Origin: Ursus arctos
Lineage: Eukaryota; Chordata; Mammalia; Carnivora; Ursidae
Assembly (NCBI RefSeq): GCF_023065955.2
Contig: NW_026623008.1
Coordinates: forward strand, 2,857,001-2,921,000
Length of the DNA stretch: 64,000 bases
Reading direction: 5' to 3'
Under the pieces are notes generated by a model. It did no database searches. It was not told the origin of the DNA and saw nothing but the letters and a program-made list of their open reading frames with translations. Position 1 is the stretch's first letter; each line of letters starts with the position of its first letter. Positions 42,440-53,827 of this stretch are shown here, piece by piece. The position numbers and the translations under genes were made by a program.

Positions 42440-42790
42440 GCACTTTACGGAAGCCTTTGCTTTTACCTCAATAAAGCCACAAGCCACCATCATAATAGGA
42501 TTTAGTGCTGCGTTCCCTTCCTGTCGTCCCCTCTACACACGTCACTTACTATATAGGCACGGACGAGAAAACAAGTTCCCACTTACTCCGAATTACATTT
42601 GTTGTTGCTGAAGTTAAATGCTCGGGACGGCGTGAGAAGGCTCAGCACGTTAATTCGCGGCACGTTGGACGCTGGTAATCCAACTCGACAGATGCTTATC
42701 TTGGACAAGACTTACAGTTCTGCATAATGTAATCTGGAGCTAGATTAATTTGTTTAGCAAAACAAATTTAAAGGGGGGGGGGGATATGTG
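42440..42790. other. AT-rich island in intron 2, candidate conserved noncoding element
   Basis: CTTTTACCTCAATAAAGCCA, CATAATAGGATTTAGTGCTG, TCCGAATTACATTTGTTGTT, CATAATGTAATCTGGAGCTA and GATTAATTTGTTTAGCAAAA. It contains a forkhead-like TTGTTTAGC and several ATTA cores. It lies about 1.6 kb after exon 2 and ends in a run of G (42774-42783). Inferred role only. Confidence 0.4.
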
Positions 42791-43179
42791 TGTTTGCTTT
42801 TAGTGCAGAGAAATGTTAATTCTGGGAAGTGATGCTGGATGCTGAGAAGGGATGCCAGCAGCCTTCAGTGTCCAGGCCAAGGCAGGGCAAGACAGGAAGG
42901 GCTGAGGTGACGTCTCTAACTGGGTCCGTCACAGCTCAGCTGATTCCACAAAAGTGGCCCAAGCCACCAAGAGCCCTGGTGGGAGCCCCATGAAATCCCC
43001 TTTTCCTGGCGGTCACCACACAGAGACCTGGGCTCCTGAATCTCTGTGGAGCACGACTTCTGCTCACCCATCTCAGACGGAAGTAAGGCTGCAAGAGTGG
43101 TCTTGGGGACCCCAGAGTGGGGGTCCAGGAGGCTGTCAGGCCTGTCATATGTACTTGCAAGCCGCAGACCACCTGTGAA
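42791..43179. other. Intronic sequence without a recognisable feature
   Basis: No gene or confident repeat. Confidence 0.4.
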
Positions 43180-43345
43180 TCTGGGCTCTGCTGCTGTGTG
43201 ACCCTGGGGAAGTTCTCTTCTCTCTTGGCTTCGTTTCCTTCACCAGGAAAATTAAAGCTTAGAAATATCTCTTCCAAATGGTTGTCGTGAGGATTCGGTG
43301 GAACACCACCAAGCCTGAACTAAGAACCCTGTGTACATGCCAGGT
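43180..43345 (-). mobile_element. MIR, antisense
   Basis: GGGCTCTGCTGCTGTGTGAC CCTGGGGAAG, TTCGTTTCCTTCACCAGGAA AATTAAAG, GGTTGTCGTGAGGATTCGGT and TGTACATGCCAGGTGC match antisense MIR across its length. Confidence 0.8.
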
Positions 43346-43787
43346 GCGTCCACACCCAGCAAGAAGGACTCCAAGGAGAAGCTTGCAGGTGTCAGGGGCC
43401 AACAAGCCACCAGGGAGATGGGGACTCTTCTCATCTGAGACGCACCCAGCTCTGCCCACTCACTGCTGAGGGTACCCCAAAGGACAGAATTAAGGTTTGG
43501 GAAAGTGACAGGAAGAATTTGTTAAGTCAGTTCTGTTGTCCAAAGAGATGTCTTTGGAATCGTGTTTGGGGAGTTGTGAGTTTTTGTTTTTGCTTCTGTA
43601 GAGAGGTGTTTGGAAGGGGAAAGTTACATTTGCCCATCTGCCCGGAGCACAGATACCAGTGGGCATAGAAAAGCGGATGGCTGGAGATTTGGGGTACTCT
43701 GAAATCCCTCAGGAGCTAATAGTATATGGAATAGCTGCTGGAATCGCCAGTGGCTCTCCCGGAGACCACCCTGTGAGTGAAGTCATT
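43346..43787. other. Intronic sequence without a recognisable feature
   Basis: Balanced composition; no gene or confident repeat. Confidence 0.4.
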
Positions 43788-43798
43788 GGGAAGTCTTT

Positions 43799-43997
43799 TT
43801 TTTTTTTTTAAAGATTTTATTTATTTATTTGACAGGATAGAGACAGCCAGCGAGAGAGGGAACACAAGCAGGGGGAGTGGGAGAGGAAGAAGCAGGCTCA
43901 TAGCGGAAGAGCCTGATGTGGGGCTCGATCCCATAACACCGGGATCACGCCCTGAGCCGAAGGCAGACGCTTAACCGCTGTGCCACCCAGGCGCCCC
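43799..43997 (-). mobile_element. CanSINE (SINEC), antisense
   Basis: Antisense copy starting with a T tract and AAAGATTTTATTTATTTATT T, then GACAGGATAGAGACAGCCAG, AGGAAGAAGCAGGCTCATAG, the reversed B box in GGGGCTCGATCCC and an end with GCCACCCAGGCGCCCC. The flanking duplication is GGGAAGTCTTT (43788-43798 and 43998-44008). It is close to the SINE type that I associate with bears and other arctoids. Confidence 0.95.
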
Positions 43998-44011
43998 GGG
44001 AAGTCTTTCCT

Positions 44012-44215
44012 AGTTTTAGTGTAGTGGGTTAAGAGTGTCTGCCTTCAAATTCCTGGTTTCATCTTGTATTAGCTGTGTGAACTTGGGCAACTTGCTTATC
44101 TTCTCTGTGCCTCGGTGGGAATTACATAATTAACCACCCTATAATGTTGCAAAAATTAAGTGAGATAGTATATGCCAGGGGGTCAGTGCCTGGAATATAA
44201 CAGCCGGTCATTACA
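44012..44215 (-). mobile_element. MIR, antisense
   Basis: TGTATTAGCTGTGTGAACTT GGGCAACTTGC, CTTCTCTGTGCCTCGGTGGG, AAAAATTAAGTGAGATAGTA and GGTCAGTGCCTGGAATATAA form a nearly full antisense MIR. Confidence 0.85.
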
Positions 44216-44229
44216 TGTTTGCTTCTGTT

Positions 44230-44727
44230 AATATGGTGATGATGGTGGTGATGGTGATTATGATGGTGGTGACGATGGCGATGATGGTGATTATGCTGGT
44301 GGTGATGATGGTGATGATAATGGTGGTGATGATGATGGTAGTGATGGTGATTATGATAGTGATGGTGGTGATGGTGATGATGACAATGGTGATGAAGTTG
44401 GTGATGATGATGATGGTGGTGATGATGGTGGTGATGATAGTGATGGTGATGATGGTGATGATGGTGATTATGCTGGTGGTAGTAATGGTGGTGATGATGG
44501 TGATGATGGTGGTGATGATGATGATGGTGGTGATGGTGATGATGGTGATGATGACAATGGTGATGAAGTTGGTGATCATGGTGATGGTGGTGATGATGGT
44601 GGGTGATGATGCTGATACTTATGGTGATGTGATGATACTGGTGATGAGGGTCTTGATGGTGATGATAATGGTGGTGATGATGGTGATGAGGCTCATGGTG
44701 ATGGTGATGATGGTGATGGTGGTGATG

Positions 44728-44759
<32 letters not shown>

Positions 44760-44932
44760 GGTGGTGATGGTGATGATGGTGATGATGACAATGGTGATGA
44801 AGTTGGTGATGATGGTGACACTTATGGTGATGTGATGATACTGGTGATGATGGTGTTGATGGTGATGATAATGGTGGTGATGATGGTGATGAGGCTCATG
44901 GTGATGGTGACGATGGTGATAGTGATGATAAT
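44230..44932. repeat. GATGGT/GATGAT trinucleotide array, about 700 bp
   Basis: An interrupted (GAT)n/(GGT)n array on the + strand. Longer units show larger duplications: TGACAATGGTGATGAAGTTG starts at 44381, 44552 and 44786, and ACTTATGGTGATGTGATGAT at 44617 and 44820 (203 bp apart). Because the period is 3, a 206-codon Met/Val ORF and Ile/Thr ORFs on the other strand stay open; they are artefacts. Confidence 0.95.
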
Positions 44933-45390
44933 AATCAGTTTTCCTTGTGATGGTTTGCTACCACTAGCTTGCTGCTACATTTACTGCTCCACTGTGAGGT
45001 CATTTGATGAGATCATTTGATGAAGTCCCACATCCTCATCCCTGACCTTGGTGCTCTTTGCAGAGCTATAGGTGGCACTAGCTAGGAGTTTCTTGGGGTG
45101 GAAAATCACCTGGCTTAGGTTCACCGAGGCATTGAGCTCCAGCCTCACATGGTGCTGGCAGAGGGTGAGTGTCAGATGGGGCAGAAGTTCACTTTAGGTC
45201 AAGAGATGAGGACTCCCCGCAGCGAAGCACCATCTCCCTGTGACAGCTCTCTTGCTGGTCATGTTCTGAGTCTGGAATCACAAAGTCTCCTGGGAGAAAA
45301 ACACAAAGTCATTTCCTGGGCTTTAATCGTAAAACTCATAAAGGGAGCTGTGGGGAATTCAAGCCAGCTGATCTCGGTTATTGTATTTGC
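44933..45390. other. Intronic sequence without a recognisable feature
   Basis: Balanced composition; no gene or confident repeat. Confidence 0.4.
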
Positions 45391-45458
45391 CCACTGCGGA
45401 TCTCCTAAGCTGTGGGTGCATGGCATACAGCTGGTGCTCAGTACACATTTCTGAGACC
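45391..45458 (+). mobile_element. L2-like 3' end fragment
   Basis: GCATGGCATACAGCTGGTGC TCAGTACACATTTCTGAGA resembles the L2 terminal GCCTGGCACATAGTAGGTGC block. Confidence 0.5.
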
Positions 45459-45995
45459 TGCTGTTCTTGATCTTCCCGCTGGCCCCTGGACCTGGAGATT
45501 CTCCAGCCTGCTCGGATACATCTGATGCGCTCCTCAGCTGTCCGTGTTCCTGGCAAAGCTACGCCACCCGGGAGGGGCTACGAAGCCCTGTAAGGTCTCT
45601 GTTAATGGTCATTCAAGGTTGTTCCCATTTGGATCAATCATGTATTCGTGACACCCAGCAGCTCAAGGAGGAGATGGCTCAGATGTCATCCCAGTCCTGC
45701 CTGGTAATTTTTACATTGGGGTGCACTCATGCGTTTCCAAGGATGATTTCCAAGTTGCTTTGTCCTTGTCAGCAGGGGGCCTTCAGTGTCCTTTAGGTGT
45801 GTCCCACTGTAAGCAGGAGGGACAGGCTGTGTCATCTTCTCTCACACTGATGGTCAGCTGACCTGAACAGCAGAGCAAGTCTCATGTTGGGAAATGTTTT
45901 CAAAATGCTGGGATAGAAGTGGAAGGGAGTTGGGGGCAGCTGTGACAGGGAGAGACATGCTCTTCTCCTTCTGTTTAAAGCTGTGATGGTGGTTT
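45459..45995. other. Intronic sequence without a recognisable feature
   Basis: A + ORF of 109 codons (45467-45796) shows no domain that I recognise. Nothing else seen. Confidence 0.4.
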
Positions 45996-46160
45996 AAATG
46001 CTGAGCCCCTTTTAATTAACTTGCTGGGTGTTTGCTACCAGGGAAATGAATCCGTCCTTAATTTAAAGATATTTGAAGCAAATGACTCATGAACTTCAAA
46101 AGTTTTGAGTGGCTTAATTGGGATAAGAGTATCCACGAACAAATGAGTGTTCGGAGCTCG
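45996..46160. other. AT-rich island, possible conserved noncoding element
   Basis: CCTTTTAATTAACTTGCTGG, CTTAATTTAAAGATATTTGA and AATGACTCATGAAC, the last holding a perfect AP-1 core (TGACTCA), without repeat signatures. Role inferred. Confidence 0.35.
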
Positions 46161-46855
46161 CCAAACATCCTACACTCTGTAGCCGGCAAGGCTGGGCTTT
46201 AGGGTCTTAACTGGGACTTTGGAGTGGATGCGCCTGGCTTCGCGTGGCGACCCGTTGTGGCACAGCGGGATGGCGTGCGTCTGCCGACAGCCCTCTGCAC
46301 CCATCCAACCTCCCAGAGCACTCGTCTGCTTTGGCTGAGCAAAGCTGCATTCACACCAAATGGGTAAATGAGCTCCGACTCATTAGAGCCGGCCTCGAAG
46401 TCTCCTGGAGACGCCCCTATCACCGGCTTACCTTTATTTCCCTTTCACGTGTTCCTTGCCCCAGGGAAGGGGCTGGAACTGACGCCATCTCTCCCTGGAC
46501 ACCTGTCTCCTCTAAGGGCTGCTGGCGATGCAGGTTTTGGGGGGGCGCAGGAGACACCCCCCATTCCCGCGCAATGTGCCTTCCTGACGTCCAGTGCTTC
46601 AATAAACACGGGAGGGATCACAGACCTGTTTGATATACGGTGGATTGAATTTATGGTTTTCATCCACTCATGGGAATGATTCTAAGCGTAGAGATTAAAT
46701 ATTAGACAGAACATTATTTTTAGAATTATCTGACGGTGTGAAGAGGACTGGTTTTGGAATTTCTAGCTTCTGATCTGTCGTGCAGGGAGCTGTCAGCTCC
46801 GGTCTTGGTTGATAGGAAATACCGCACTTCAGGGTGGGGGGGGGGGGCGCGAAGG
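46161..46855. other. Intronic sequence with a G homopolymer
   Basis: A run of G at about 46836-46847 and an AT-rich patch at 46690-46735 (AGAGATTAAATATTAGACAG). No gene seen. Confidence 0.4.
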
Positions 46856-46857
46856 GA

Positions 46858-47100
46858 TACAAGACCGGGCCCTGGCTGTCTTTTCAAGGAGTTTGAAATC
46901 TATTTGGGAAAGTCAGACAGGTAAGGACACAAGAGAGAGAAGTGACAGTTAAGGACGGTAGCGGAAGTGTCAGAAAGCCCCAGCTCGGGCAGTTACACAG
47001 CAGTTCTAAAAACCCAGTAAAAGGAGCAGGGGGCCGGTCCTGGTGGGAAGGGCACTGCCGGGCTTCCTGGAGAGTGAACGAGGCTGGTGCTGACCCATGA
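46858..47100 (+). mobile_element. L2-like fragment
   Basis: GGCCCTGGCTGTCTTTTCAA GGAG, GGGAAAGTCAGACAGGTAAG and GAGCAGGGGGCCGGTCC with GGGCTTCCTGGAGAG resemble internal L2 sequence. Confidence 0.5.
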
Positions 47101-49590
47101 GCAAGTTATGCATGGGCGGAGCACTGGGGAGGGCAGAGTGCACCAGAGGACCAGAAGCCTGGAGGCCTGCGTGGTGGAAGCAGTGAAGCCGGTGGCCTGG
47201 GACTCAGTCTCCTTATGTCTAGAAAGACACCGGAGGGAAAACCCTTGAGGCTCCTCCTCCAGCCCTGAAGCTCTATAAGAACGTTCGAGGCTCTGTGTTC
47301 CTTCTGCCCACAGCTGGGAAAATGGTCTGCCCTGACCCTTTTGTCATCAGTGAAAGGAGAAGGCTGGCGGACTCTGGCCCTCCCCTCCCATCCAGTGTCA
47401 CTCCAGGCAGTGAGTCCAGTGGCTCCGTGCACATCAGGCTCTGGGGTCGGTGGGGTAAGCAGCTGTGGCTGGGATTTCTGAGCTGCCAGGTGAAGGTGAG
47501 ACGTCACCTTTCCGTGAGCGGGAGAAGTCACCCAGCCCCCTCCCACGATCGGCCCTGCATGGCAGGTGTCCAACTTGAAAAGGCCCCAGTGCATGCACTT
47601 GCTGGAAGAGGCATTGACCTCACCCCCCGGGCAGGTGGATTCCAAGTGGAACTCCCGGGCACCCCAGAGGTGGCCGCCTGGTTCCAGAGGCTCAGCCAGG
47701 ATCACAGGCAGACGTGTGATGGTCGTGCCAGGTGATCAGATGGGAAGACAAGGCCTCGAGTCTTGCCTTTCCATGCGGTTCAGTGAATCTTCGCCTTGGA
47801 GTCTGTGCTTGGAGGTGATGATTGGCAATACCAGAAGATTAAGCTTCTCTTCCAGAACTTTCTGTCAGCAGCGGGGAAGCCCAGTCTGTCTCGGGAGCAG
47901 AGGCAGAGGTGTCTGCTGAGCCGACCGAGGATGGGACGTGGGGGTGGTGAAGCTGGTTCTCACAGGGGGAGCCCCTGCCTTGACCCAGGTGTGACCCAGG
48001 CCCTGGCTGCCCACCGTCCATGGCCACTGGCATGCCCTTGCTGAACCCCCTGACCTCAGGGAGTGCCGGCTTCTTTGACAGCAGACTGGGAAATAATTTC
48101 CACCTCACGGGGTGGTTCTGAGAAGTGGCTGAGTTTACCCACATGGTAAGCTGGGCACACACAGCGCGTGTTGGGGGCCCTGGGCCTGTGCAGGCCCCCT
48201 CGCTCTGCGGCTGCATCGGGGAGGGAAGGGCACTTGTGCTGGGGAAGCGGGACTCCTGCCTCCTTCAGGATCCCCCGACGGGGCTGGGGTGGGTAGGTGC
48301 AGGTGCCTGGCCAATGCTGTTCCGGCTGTCTCATGACCTCTCTCTGTGCCGGAAGGATTTAGACAGTCAGCCCACCCGGGAAACCACAGCAGAAGCCCCA
48401 TAACTCGCCAGGTCAGCAGCCCCCACATGTGGCCTGTGGGAACACCATGTCCAGGGGCCCGGTCTAGGGGAGGGCTGTCTGCTGGAGTGCCGGTCAGCGT
48501 GTCCTCTGCCAGGGGCCAGCTGGCTTCTCTGCAGACTGTCCCTTGCACACATCCCTTTACGTGGCCTTTTGCCAAATTTGTCCTTCACTCTTCATGTTCT
48601 CGAAATTGCCCTCGGAAGGCGGGGGGCTGACGCTCAGGGAGGCTCAGCCTCTTATGAGTCGGGGGAGGGGGGCCAGGGCCCTTTCCGTGACGCCGAGGGT
48701 CCCTCCTCGCCACACAGCCCTGCTGCCTGAAGCATCAGGGCGTCCTGAGCGGGACCTAAATCCAAGAGGAAGCTGATTGCCTTATTCCCTTGGAAGTTCT
48801 TGGCCCACATGTGAGGCCCAGTGATGAAGGAACCTTCTAGAAGCTCCAGGGAGGCTTCTCCATCAGCAGAGCCCATGGCAGGTGGTTGCCCCCACCGTGT
48901 CGTTTCACATGCTGAACAGAGAGGCTCCATGGTTGTGTCCTGGGGCCAAAGGCAGAGCCCCTGAGAGCCACACCTGGGTCTCCATCCCTGTTCCCACCTC
49001 TGCCGGAAAGAGAACTGGCATCGTCTATGCAGTGGGGCAGGAGGAAAGGCTGACACCCTAGAGCCAGCTCCCTGCCCTTCCAGACCCAGGGCCCGAGTTT
49101 ACAAAGCATCTTGGTAGCATCCCCTTTTACCGACTTTGAGTGCCCCTTTGCGGAGAAACTATAACCGACCGAAACCGATGGTCCTCCCGACTCATCCAGT
49201 ACCCGCGGTGGAGGTGAGAGGAACGGTGACGTGAAGCGACATACGACAGATGCCGTTCTCTGCACGTCCTCACCGGGAGCCACCCCCGTGTGGCATCGTC
49301 AGGAACCTGAGGGCAACACGAGCGAAGACAGGTGTGCCGTCTGTGCATGGGGGGCAGGTAACTTTCAGAAAACGGTGAACAACTCCCGGCAGCATTTGGG
49401 ACAAAAATAATCCAGCCTTCTTTCGATGGACATGGTGGTGCGTTCTTGGAAACTTTGGTGCTTATTAAAACCATGCAAAAAATACTCTGGGTCTGTATGT
49501 GGAACAGAAGGAGCCTCTCTGGGCTCAGAGCATTTATAGCAGGAGTGAGCAGAAGGACGTTCAGAGTCGCACAGAACGGAGGGCCGGCCG
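47101..49590. other. Long GC-rich unique stretch
   Basis: ORFs of 110-210 codons overlap on both strands (for example 49365-50003 minus, 212 codons) without domains that I know. There is no exon boundary that I would defend. Confidence 0.45.
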
Positions 49591-49594
49591 TGGG

Positions 49595-49715
49595 TGAGCA
49601 CGTCTGTCCTATACACTGCGGGCAGGTAGCGTCCTGCCCCTACGCAAATAATGCCAGTCATTGTGACAACCAAAAACGTCCCCCACATTCCTAGATGCCC
49701 CTGCCTCCCGAGAAT
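49595..49715 (-). mobile_element. MER20-like fragment, antisense
   Basis: TGTCCTATACACTGCGGGCA, CATTGTGACAACCAAAAACG TCCCCC and a TTCCTAGATGCCCC block match part of antisense MER20. Confidence 0.6.
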
Positions 49716-49974
49716 CCCCGTTCTCGTCTCAGACATTCCAGAGGCAGCCTCCCACCCCGGAGACAGGTGGCCTCGTCCCCACCCACATGTCGCACGGAAA
49801 GAACCAGCTTCCCTCTGCACCTGAGTGTCCCGGGGCCGCGGGAGCGACTCTCCACAAGCTGGGAGTTGGAAACGATGGGCGTTGGGTCTCTCCCCGTCTG
49901 CGGAGCGGGGGAGGACCTTTCCTGCCTCCTGCAGCTGGTGGGGACGCCAGGTGCTCCTTGGCTCCTGGCCACAC

Positions 49975-50212
49975 CCCAGCCTTGGCCTGTCTTCACACGG
50001 CATTCCCTCTGTGTCTGTGTCTCACCTCTTCTTATAAAGACACCAGCCATCGCATCAGGGCCCGACTCGAGAATCCGGGACAGTCTCATCTTGAGATCCT
50101 TAATGTCATCATGACTGCAAAGTTCCTCCTTCTAAATAAGGTCACGTTCACGCGGTCTGGGGGTTAGGACGAGGACGTATCTATCCCACGGGCTGCCGTT
50201 CAATCCAGGAGG
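49975..50212 (-). mobile_element. MLT1-type LTR, 5'-truncated, antisense
   Basis: TCTTCTTATAAAGACACCAG, ATCTTGAGATCCTTAATGTC, CTTCTAAATAAGGTCACGTT, GGGGGTTAGGACGAGGACGT and TGCCGTTCAATCCAGG match antisense MLT1. Confidence 0.8.
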
Positions 50213-50529
50213 AGCTGCCATCCACCCCAGCTGGGGGTCGGCATCGCCCCCTCTACCCAGGGGTCAGCAGTGCCTGGGGATTTTCTCCAGAAGCTGGGAG
50301 AATTGCAGACCCTTCATCTGCCCAAGTCCTGCTGGAGAAGAAGGCGGGCCTGGGGAGGGCGCTGGCCCACCCCTCCCCCCACACGCCCTTCACTAGGCCC
50401 TGGGAGCCACTGGGGCTTGGAGAAAACACCACCTCCATTTATAAGAAATGCTTTGTATATACTGAGCCTCACAAACGGGTCAGAGATGGAAGAGTCTGAC
50501 CTCTGGCTGGCCCTCGTGCCCCGAAGATC
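50213..50529. other. Intronic sequence without a recognisable feature
   Basis: No gene or confident repeat. Confidence 0.4.
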
Positions 50530-51115
50530 CAGCCTTCACTCACTCTCACTCGCTCACCCGCCTGAGCCATTTCCTGAGCACCTACTGTGTGTCAGGCGGT
50601 GTGGTTACGTCGGAAGGCAACACACAGTCCCTGTCCCTCCAGGGGCAGCGGACAGACAGACACACATGCAGAACATGAGTGAGACCACCCAGGTGTGTGG
50701 GGAGGATGCCTGCAGCGCGGGGCGGGGAGCTGGATGAGAAGCCGGGGGTGGGAGGGAGGAGCCGCGGTGGTGGAAGCGTGACAAGCAACAGAAGGGCTGT
50801 GGAGTGGCGGGCCACACGGCCGGGGGCGGGGGGGGGGGGGGTCAGAGGTTGGGCTGGGGCTTGGAAGCTGTCGTGGGGGCTCCGGGGTTTAGTCTGAGGA
50901 TAGTGGGGTGAGCGGAGAGTGGGCTGACCTGGTGGACGGTCCTGAAGCCGTGTAGCTCTAGGAGGACAGAGTGGGGTGGGAGTCCAGGTCAGAGGGACGC
51001 ATGAAGGTGCACGGGACTGGCTGAGGAATCGGTGGGTGACGTGAGGGAAAGAGAACAATCTAGAAGGCCTCCCAAGTGTTTGATCTGAGCAACTTGTGCC
51101 TTCGACGTATGGCGC
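50530..51115 (+). mobile_element. L2 segment
   Basis: CATTTCCTGAGCACCTACTG TGTGTCAGGC, GTCCCTGTCCCTCCAGGGGC, and later GAAGGCCTCCCAAGTGTTTG ATCTGAGCAACTTG follow the L2 order with gaps. A G run (about 50828-50840) interrupts it. Confidence 0.65.
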
Positions 51116-51474
51116 CTCTCCTGAGCTGGGGTGGGCGCAGAAGGGAAGGGGCGGCCAGCAGCCCCTTGGGCCTGGATTCACTGCAACTGCCACATCAGCT
51201 ACCAAAGGGGACGTCTGTGGGCCCCCTTGCACTTGCGTGTTTGCAGCTGGGGGAAGGTTTACCCTGCACTGGAGACCCCAGAGCCATCGGGCGTCCGGGT
51301 GGTTTCAAAGGTCCTGCTGATAGTTGACATCACCTGGAGGGAGTGTGGACGGCGTGTGAGGGGGATAGGGACAGCGACAGGGCTCCAGAGAGTCCCCAAA
51401 GCACAAGGAAGGGTGCCTGGGGGAGGAGGAATGCAGGAGTGTGGGACCAGGGAAGCCTGGGGCAGAAAACACCT
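51116..51474. other. Intronic sequence without a recognisable feature
   Basis: GC-rich; ORFs overlap in several frames without homology. Confidence 0.4.
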
Positions 51475-51615
51475 CACAGAGGAAGAGGGGAGAGGGAGAG
51501 AGGGAGGGAGAAGGGGGAAGGAAAGAGGAAGGGGGATGGAAGGAGAGGGAGCAGACAGGAGGGAGGGAGAGGGAGGGAAGGAACAAGAGGGAGGGATGGA
51601 GAGAGGAGAAGTAGG
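51475..51615. repeat. GGGA/GA-rich purine tract
   Basis: About 140 bases of almost pure purine on the + strand (GAGAGGGAGAGAGGGAGGGA, GGGAAGGAACAAGAGGGAGG), with no constant unit. Confidence 0.9.
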
Positions 51616-53689
51616 ACAGGGAGGACATGGTCCCATATCAGGGCTCCTACGAAACAAGAGGGATGAGCACGGAGGTGACCACCACCTTTGTCTCCCACGG
51701 AGGTGCAGGCTTGGAGGGTTGACACGAAGGCCCGCTGGGGCACATGGGGGGGGACCGGAGGTGAGGGAGTGGAGGCTGGGACAGAAGGGGGCGGGGAAGG
51801 CACGGTGCAGAGGACCCTGGAGACAAGGACAGTTTTGCTGCTACCATAGCTGCTGCCTGCGGGGGAGCGGGAGGCGGGCTTGCCTGCCAGCGTGAAGGGC
51901 CCAGGACAGGTCGAATTTGGGTGCTGGTGCCTTGCAAACAGTGTCCTTGTGCGGAATGAGAACTGTCCCCCACGGTTGCTGGATGGCCCGGCCCGCGCGC
52001 ACAGCTGAGCAACCCGCAGGACAGGCTGCGCTTGTGGGGGGAACAGGAGGCGGTGAGGAGAAGGCGGTCTGTCTGGGAAATCCCGCTTTCCCGGCACCAG
52101 ACGTTTCCCCTTTTCACTTGGGAGGCTCTGTGTGAGCGGGAGGAGTCTGTGCCCCTGAGCCATCCCCAGGTGGGGGACAGACGCTGAGCAGGGACGCGGA
52201 CACCGTCTCAGATGCAGGTGGGGGCATGTGAGCTGGGCCTGACTGCTGGGCAGGGGTGTGTGGGGCAGGACGTGGGCGTGGGGATGCGGGGCCCGTGCAG
52301 AGGCCTCCTGGCACGAGCGAGGGAGGCTGGATGGGGCTGGAGCTAGTGTGGGGGCCGTGGAGGTCCTGGTCAGGGGCGGTGTTTCCCGAAGTGCAGACAG
52401 GAGCTGTGGGAGGGCCATCCCCACATGTGCAAGCCAGCCCTGTCCCCGCCTGCTGGCTTTGGCCGTGAGCCAGGCCTCACTGGAGGTCCCTCATCTGGGG
52501 AGGTGAGCTCAGCACCCTCACCTGGTCATGTCCCGGGCCAGGGGAGTTGGAAGACTGCCTCCCAGACACCGCCCTGTACCAACACCTGCGCTCCTCTCCT
52601 GGGGCCTTGAGACCCGCGCCCGCCGCAGCCAGAAGTCGCTGTTACGCAAACACCACAGGTGCACTGAGCATCGCGGGCCGTCCTCCACCATCCGTCTGCT
52701 GAGCTTCTCCTCCTTCAGAGTCTTTGCTGAGGCTGGAGGGGTTGCCAGGTCCTGGAGACGACACCCACCACCGTCTCTAACCTGTACCAAGACAGGCCTC
52801 GCTCCTGGCAGACGCTCGGACCCAGACTTAGAAACGAGGCTCAGGCTTTACTGGGAATGCGTGTTTTGTCCGTCTCCACGGGGACACGGGTGGCCAGTTC
52901 GGGCCTATGGACCCCAGGCCCAGGGCTGGTGCTGCACCCAGAGCATGGGTCAGTGGTCAGCTGCCTTCTGTCAGCAGGGCTGGGCAGGGCCTTCGTCGGT
53001 GGGAGGCTGACACGTCAGGGGAGCAGGAGGTGAGGACCCACTGGTGTAAGGGGATACAGGCCACGTTGGGCACTGCAGCAGGCCCTCCACTCTGCCCTGC
53101 CGTTGTCCCAGACGTCCACTGGGTGGGGGACAGTGTGGGATGCAGAGCCACGATGGGACAAGGGCAGGGAGACAGAAGTTCTTCCATTTCTCAAGAAGTC
53201 CCGAAGGTTCATGCCCCACCGTCATCCTGGCCACGCCCCATATCTCGAGTCTTCCCAACTGCAGTTTGTCCTTTCAGGTCCGTTCATCACTGTCCAGGAC
53301 ACTTAAGCTCCCTGTCCCTCCCCAAGTTGGAGAGGCACCTCTCTGGCTCCTGAGTTAAGAAACGGGCAGCTGGAGGGAGGGTGCGATGTCTCCGGTGCAT
53401 CCAGGAGGCCTGTCCTTGGCCAGGCTCACGCTCTTCCCTCCTCCGGGGTGTCCACCTCCCCCTCCTCCTTTTGATGCCCACACCCCTAGGACCTCCTGGA
53501 TTCTTTGTCCCCATTTTGTGGCTTTCACCGTGACTTTTGTCATTTTATGGCCACTTGCCTAGATGTCTTCCCCTCCCCCCACCCCCCAGGGCCAATAGCA
53601 GCACATACCCCCTGCGTGTTCAGCACTTTCCCTGGGTGATCACCCAGCTCAGGAGCAACTTCAGGGACAGAAAGAAACCTGCCCCCAGA
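51616..53689. other. Long GC-rich unique stretch
   Basis: A 316-codon minus ORF (51474-52424) and several + ORFs overlap without recognisable domains; the long one runs through the purine tract. No RNA gene or confident repeat. Confidence 0.45.
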
Positions 53690-53775
53690 TCCCGCCCCCG
53701 CTGTGCCCCTGGCTCCTAGCACAGCGCCTGGCCCGCAGCTGGCTCCGCACTGCTTTCCTGAACAGTTAAAACGTG
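53690..53775 (+). mobile_element. L2/MIR tail-like fragment
   Basis: CTCCTAGCACAGCGCCTGGC CCGCAGCTGG resembles the CCTAGCACAGTGCCTGGCAC block near L2 and MIR ends. Confidence 0.4.
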
Positions 53776-53827
53776 CACCTTCAGTGCGAATGGGTTCGTG
53801 AGGTGAGATGCCTGCAGGTCTTTGGCC

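Noticed and set aside
44215..44835. Met/Val-rich 206-codon ORF resembling a hydrophobic membrane protein
   Set aside because: A pure product of the GAT/GGT trinucleotide array; the other strand gives an equally open Ile/Thr frame.
51474..52424. 316-codon minus-strand ORF with Ser/Pro-rich end
   Set aside because: Its C-terminal part is a translation of the purine tract at 51475-51615; the rest has no recognisable domain.
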